Below, one piece after another: positions 6,822 to 9,996 of a stretch of DNA of 9,996 nt (its first letter is position 1; each line of letters starts with the position of its first letter). The stretch comes from Robiginitomaculum sp. GTDB lineage: Bacteria; Pseudomonadota; Alphaproteobacteria; Caulobacterales; Maricaulaceae. Made by a program: the position numbers and the translations under genes. The stretch lies in the NCBI GenBank assembly GCA_002733735.2, contig NVWT02000004.1:73052-83047 (forward strand). Direction: 5' to 3'. The notes below the pieces were generated by a model. That model did not search any database, was not told the origin of the DNA, and was given only the letters and a program-made list of their open reading frames with translations.

Positions 6822-8264
6822 TTATTGTGTTGCACCGACCATGGTTGATTGTTCTGGCTCAATATCCGGTGCGTGGGCTTTTTCAATAATATCGGCAAAA
6901 TTTATCACCGCAGCAACATAGGCTTGCCCCTCGCGTCCCCGGGCATATCCAAATTTCAAAGTTTTATAAATTTCCGGATTTTCCAGTTCAGGCAGAACCG
7001 CCGATACTTCTTGCCAGTTATCAGGGTTTTCGCCCCTTCGCAGCACCAAAGCTCTGGCATCAATCATATGCCCCCAGCCGATATTATAGGCCAATAAGGC
7101 AAAAGAATAACGGTGGTCTGGCTCGATACTGTTCGGTAATCTACGCAACAAGCTGGCCAAATAACGCGCCCCGCCATTGATTGATTGTTCGGGATCAAGC
7201 CGATCGCTAACCCCTTGTTCTTTGGCGGTTACCCTGGTCAGCATCATCAAGCCACGAACCCCGGTATAGCTTTTGGCATCGACTTTCCAATGGCTTTCAC
7301 GCCAAGAAAGCGCGGCCAATAAAGTCCATGGTATTTTATAGCTCTCTGCTGCTTGTTCGAAATAGGTTTGATATTTTGGCAATCGAGTTCGCATTGCCCG
7401 TTTTAATCGCGATAAATCCACATAATCAAATTCATTATCGGACACGGCAAAATATCGCATTTGCAATGATGCTATCAACTCTGTTGTTTGCGGCAATGAC
7501 ATCCAGTGTTTCAAATCGCGGCTCATACTCATACCGCGCCAAGTCTTACCGCCAGCTATCACCCAAGCCAAAGGGGTGCTTTGCCCCGCAGGTATTCGAC
7601 GCTCTAGTGTTGGCATATAACGCCGGTGCAAAGCAAACACATGATCATCGGCAATAGTACAATCCAATCTCTTGGCAACAATATCGGCAAACAAAACTTC
7701 TACCGAATGCGGCGAGATAACTGCCGCTGGCAACTCTGGTCGCTGTAGGCGTTTTGATTGGTATATTTCGGCAAAGGAAGAGCCGCCGGCAAGCACAAAC
7801 CGCAAGCCCAGCAATTCTTTAAGGTCATCGATCTTTTTCACTCCGCGACGGCAGATTAAAATCGGATCCGACGACATATAAGCCGGAGCAAATAAATATT
7901 TTTTCTTGCGCTCATCAGTAATGCTCAAACCGGCAGCAGCAATATCAACTTGTTCGCCAGCAACCATTTCTAAAACTGCATCAATGCTAGGTGCCACAGT
8001 AAATTCAGCAGTTAAGCCCAGATATTTAGCATAGGCATTTACCAGATCATACTCAAATCCGGCCAAGCCTTCACGCCCGCGATAATATGTTGTTGGCGCA
8101 TTGGTGGTTACGATCTTCAGCACGCCTTTTTCTTGTGCCTCGCGTAATATTGAGCCTTGTTCCGGGCCTTTGAAATTACAACCAGTCAAAATTAACGCCA
8201 TGCTAAGTGCCAGTAATGTATACTGGTAGCGGTTAAAAAACTGAAAGAGTAAAGCAATGGCCAA
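6822..8264 (-). CDS. mltF: Membrane-bound lytic murein transglycosylase F
   Basis: A lipoprotein enzyme that cleaves the MurNAc-GlcNAc bond of peptidoglycan, forming 1,6-anhydro-MurNAc ends, usually at the inner face of the outer membrane. The 480 residues begin with a lipoprotein signal (YTLLALSMALILTGC) with the acylated Cys at 29. A family 3 solute-binding domain spans about 45-270 and includes GFEYDLVNAYAKYLGL (69-84). The SLT catalytic domain spans about 303-460. Its probable catalytic residue is Glu323 in ALSWRESHW, followed by GVRGLMMLT (335-343), LAYNIGWGHMIDAR (391-404) and FGYARG (438-443). This two-domain order is that of MltF. The start is TTG at 8264. A stop lies 24 nt upstream in frame and the next ATG (8216) would leave a signal peptide of only 7 residues, so TTG is the best choice. 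It overlaps the start of the divergent gene by 8 bp, which places the mltF promoter inside that gene. Confidence 0.93.
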   Translation of the reverse strand: MAIALLFQFFNRYQYTLLALSMALILTGCNFKGPEQGSILREAQEKGVLKIVTTNAPTTYYRGREGLAGFEYDLVNAYAKYLGLTAEFTVAPSIDAVLEMVAGEQVDIAAAGLSITDERKKKYLFAPAYMSSDPILICRRGVKKIDDLKELLGLRFVLAGGSSFAEIYQSKRLQRPELPAAVISPHSVEVLFADIVAKRLDCTIADDHVFALHRRYMPTLERRIPAGQSTPLAWVIAGGKTWRGMSMSRDLKHWMSLPQTTELIASLQMRYFAVSDNEFDYVDLSRLKRAMRTRLPKYQTYFEQAAESYKIPWTLLAALSWRESHWKVDAKSYTGVRGLMMLTRVTAKEQGVSDRLDPEQSINGGARYLASLLRRLPNSIEPDHRYSFALLAYNIGWGHMIDARALVLRRGENPDNWQEVSAVLPELENPEIYKTLKFGYARGREGQAYVAAVINFADIIEKAHAPDIEPEQSTMVGATQ

Positions 8265-8796
8265 AGCAGAATTCCATAAAAATCAACGTGTCTATGTCGG
8301 CCCCGTCGGAACCTGGGCAGTCATTGAACAAATCAAACCGCAATGGGTCAAAGATGTTCCAGAGCCAATTCGTATAACCTATGAAGTCGGATTAGGTCGT
8401 GACTTTAAGGCCGAAGAATTAAGTGGCGAAGCCAGCAATAGCAATAAAGACAGCATTGGTAAAGAAAACTGGCGTGTCGTTCGCGCTAAAAACAAATGGC
8501 AGTCGCCTGAAGAAAGCGCTCATCACCCGTTTCCGGGAACTTTTCCAGTCGTTATAACCGATAATCAGGACTGGGGCGGGTGGCGTACTCCTGGTGCTGA
8601 ATATGATCGTGATCCCGGGCGAATAGAATACCAAGCAAAAGTAATGGCCAGCTCGTTAGCCTTACTTAACATTGCCAAGCGTTTGGAGCAGTATCTGTCG
8701 CGTAGCACTGGTGATTTGCCGTCTGATATGATGGATTTAGCTCGCGAAGCTCGGCAAATAATCCGCTTTGTTGAAGACAAACCAGCGGCAAACTAA
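8257..8796 (+). CDS. Conserved-looking small cytosolic protein of unknown function
   Basis: A 179-residue hydrophilic protein with no signal peptide, membrane segment or recognised catalytic motif. The N-terminal 50 residues (QRVYVGPVGTWAVIEQIKPQ and onward, then YEVGLGRDFKAEEL) look like a small beta-rich module, perhaps SH3-like. A Trp- and Pro-rich middle (NWRVVRAKNKWQSPEESAHH, 71-90; DWGGWRTPGAEYDRDPGR, 105-122) leads into a helical C-terminus (about 124-175, with MASSLALLNIAKRLEQYL). I recall similar unnamed proteins in Alphaproteobacteria but cannot name a family. The start is supported by AAGAG (8245-8249), 7 nt before the ATG. Its first 8 bp overlap the start of divergent mltF. It ends 83 bp before oxyR, so co-transcription with oxyR is possible but not shown. 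Confidence 0.8.
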   Translation: MAKAEFHKNQRVYVGPVGTWAVIEQIKPQWVKDVPEPIRITYEVGLGRDFKAEELSGEASNSNKDSIGKENWRVVRAKNKWQSPEESAHHPFPGTFPVVITDNQDWGGWRTPGAEYDRDPGRIEYQAKVMASSLALLNIAKRLEQYLSRSTGDLPSDMMDLAREARQIIRFVEDKPAAN

Positions 8797-8879
8797 AATT
8801 TTCTTACTTTTTGGGTCGATGGAGTATAGTTAAATTATTCCATATCTTTTGTTCTTGGAACCATTATATATTCAGAATT

Positions 8880-9800
8880 ATGAATTTAAGAGATCTGAAA
8901 TATCTTGTGGCGGTGGCAGATCACCTGCATTTTGGCAAGGCAGCTGATGCAGTTTTTATTTCTCAACCAACATTAAGCGGTCAGATAAAAAAGCTGGAGG
9001 AACGGCTCCAGGTCACAATATTTGAACGTACCACACGCGGGGTCAATATAACGCCAATTGGCGAGAAGATTATTGCCGAAGCACGGCAGACCATGGCGCA
9101 TGCCCAAAATATAGAAAATTTGGCCGCTAACCAATCGGGTGTTTTATGCGGGGAGTTGAGACTTGGCATTATTCCGACAATCGCCCCTTATCTCGTTCCG
9201 CACTTTCTATCTCAAGCCCTTGCGGATTACCCGAAATTAACTCTTTCATTGCATGAAGATAAGACCGAGACATTGTATGCAATGCTGGATAATTTTACAA
9301 TTGATGCTGCAATAATTGCAACGGAAATTCCGCCAGAAAACATCGAAGAGATAGAGTTATACCGCGAGAGTTTTTTGCTCTTATGTCCAACAACCCACCC
9401 CTTAAGCAACAAGTCTTGTATCGAAGCACAGGATATCAATCCTAAAGATTTGCTATTATTGCCAGAGGGGCATTGTTTGCGTGATCAAACTCTTGAACTA
9501 TGCAAACTAAGCAATGAGGAGTTAAGCGGCCAAGCGGATTTAAGAGATGCGGGCTTACAAACCGTGATTGAACTGGTTCGCGGCGGCAGGGGTTATACAT
9601 TCTTGCCGAAACTGGCCACCAATAACCTTAATGACCAAACAGGCTCAGTTGCGCTGAAAAGGTTCTCACCAAAACCTGAAAGAGTGGTACGCCTGATTTT
9701 TCGAAAATCTTTTCCCCGCAAATCATGCCTTAAAGCATTAGCTAAGCTTATTTCTTCTGCGCCAAGCCTAGCTAAAGACTTGGCATCAAAGTTACAATAA
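8880..9800 (+). CDS. oxyR: Hydrogen-peroxide-sensing LysR-type regulator OxyR
   Basis: A transcription factor that turns peroxide into gene activation through a reversible disulfide. The product has 306 residues, against 305 in E. coli. The N-terminal winged helix-turn-helix is HFGKAADAVFISQPTLSGQI (17-36), and the effector domain runs from about 91 to 295. The redox pair is C199 and C208 in GHCLRDQTLELC, with the same numbers and spacing as in E. coli OxyR. Other family marks are GIIPTIAPYLVPHFL (96-110) and the late RGGRGYTFLP. The ATG at 8880 starts MNLRDLKYLVAVADHLHF, which aligns with E. coli Met1. A TTG at 8811 in the same frame would add 23 unrelated residues and is rejected. There is no clear Shine-Dalgarno sequence. 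A weak dyad, ATA-N7-TAT (8826-8838), upstream might be an autoregulatory LysR-type site; I see no full four-part OxyR site. Confidence 0.94.
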   Translation: MNLRDLKYLVAVADHLHFGKAADAVFISQPTLSGQIKKLEERLQVTIFERTTRGVNITPIGEKIIAEARQTMAHAQNIENLAANQSGVLCGELRLGIIPTIAPYLVPHFLSQALADYPKLTLSLHEDKTETLYAMLDNFTIDAAIIATEIPPENIEEIELYRESFLLLCPTTHPLSNKSCIEAQDINPKDLLLLPEGHCLRDQTLELCKLSNEELSGQADLRDAGLQTVIELVRGGRGYTFLPKLATNNLNDQTGSVALKRFSPKPERVVRLIFRKSFPRKSCLKALAKLISSAPSLAKDLASKLQ

Positions 9801-9805
9801 CACAC

Positions 9806-9824
9806 TTATCGGTTTCGCCGATAA
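9806..9824 (+). terminator. Hairpin just after oxyR, possible weak terminator
   Basis: TTATCGG (9806-9812) and CCGATAA (9818-9824) form a perfect 7-bp stem around TTTCG, only 5 nt after the oxyR stop. No T-run follows, so if it acts it is more likely a 3'-end stabiliser or a Rho-assisted stop than a standard intrinsic terminator. Confidence 0.4.
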
Positions 9825-9844
9825 ATCAGATCGTAACTACCAAT

Positions 9845-9873
9845 TTCAAATTCAAATTCTCCGCATCTATAAA
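9845..9873 (+). promoter_or_regulatory. Candidate promoter for the exported-protein gene at 9929
   Basis: TTCAAA (9845-9850, 4/6 to the -35 consensus) and TATAAA (9868-9873, 5/6 to the -10) are 17 bp apart. Transcription would start near 9880, leaving a leader of about 49 nt. Found by eye in AT-rich sequence, so a chance match is possible. Confidence 0.4.
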
Positions 9874-9884
9874 GAAGCAACAAC

Positions 9885-9902
9885 AACGCACTTTGCGTTT
9901 TT
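9885..9902 (+). other. Stem-loop in the probable leader of the last gene
   Basis: AACGCA (9885-9890) and TGCGTT (9894-9899) pair around a CTT loop and are followed by three more T. If the promoter at 9845-9873 is right, this sits about 5 nt from the mRNA 5' end, where such hairpins protect transcripts from decay. Otherwise it could be a weak terminator for oxyR. Confidence 0.4.
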
Positions 9903-9928
9903 GAATGTTAATTGAAGCGGAGATTTTT

Positions 9929-9996
9929 ATGAAAACGAAATTTTTAATCACAGTAGCAATAAGCACCTTGATGTTAGGCGGTAGTGCATTTGCACA
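9929..9996 (+). CDS. Exported protein, only the signal peptide in the window
   Basis: Twenty-two whole codons are visible before the window ends. They encode a complete Sec signal peptide: MKTK, hydrophobic FLITVAISTLMLGGS, and AFA as the likely cleavage site. A good Shine-Dalgarno GCGGAG (9917-9922) lies 6 nt before the ATG. The mature protein is outside the window, so its role cannot be stated. It follows oxyR in the same direction after 128 bp containing hairpins and a candidate promoter, which suggests its own transcript. Confidence 0.8.
   Translation, partial: MKTKFLITVAISTLMLGGSAFA

Noticed and set aside
6398..6889. Two small plus-strand open frames in the gap between mltF and the channel gene
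   Set aside because: They run through the palindromic elements, the second also runs into mltF antisense, and neither has a ribosome-binding site or a recognisable product.
8811..8879. A longer N-terminus for OxyR from a TTG at 8811
   Set aside because: The 23 extra residues do not resemble OxyR, while the ATG at 8880 aligns with E. coli OxyR from Met1 and puts the redox cysteines at 199 and 208.

Overview
The window comes from a Gram-negative bacterium, most likely an alphaproteobacterium of moderate G+C (mid-40s per cent by eye, not calculated). The evidence is a lipoprotein murein transglycosylase of MltF type, an OxyR with the two classical redox cysteines, a CoxE-like VWA protein of a type common in Alphaproteobacteria, signal peptides ending in AxA, and intergenic palindromic repeats of a style I associate with alphaproteobacterial genomes. 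The genus cannot be told from the sequence alone. It looks like ordinary chromosome: I see no transposase, integrase, phage gene, CRISPR array, tRNA or rRNA.

Layout, left to right. A truncated TetA-like MFS drug/H+ antiporter (minus strand, 1-728) is divergent from a CoxE-like VWA-domain protein (833-2014, plus). Next is a large secreted repeat protein (2141-5224, plus). After its signal peptide it carries fourteen repeats of exactly 52 residues, read here as beta-propeller blades, and then a C-terminal region that looks like two Ig-like sandwiches. A MscS-type mechanosensitive channel (5237-6382, minus) converges on it with 12 bp between the stops. The stretch 6383-6821 has no gene but holds two composite palindromic elements (6560-6630 and 6654-6780) built on one plan. 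Lytic transglycosylase mltF (6822-8264, minus) follows. Its start region overlaps by 8 bp the start of a divergent small cytosolic protein of unknown function (8257-8796, plus). oxyR (8880-9800, plus) and the first 22 codons of an exported protein (9929 onward) close the window.

How the genes work together: apart from several with envelope roles (efflux, turgor relief, peptidoglycan turnover, a secreted propeller protein), they do not form an obvious pathway. Most sit as single-gene units on alternating strands. The parts most worth a second look are the indel-free 14-unit repeat protein, the pair of matched palindromic elements, and the overlapping divergent starts at 8257-8264. I found no convincing new defence, secretion or biosynthetic system.
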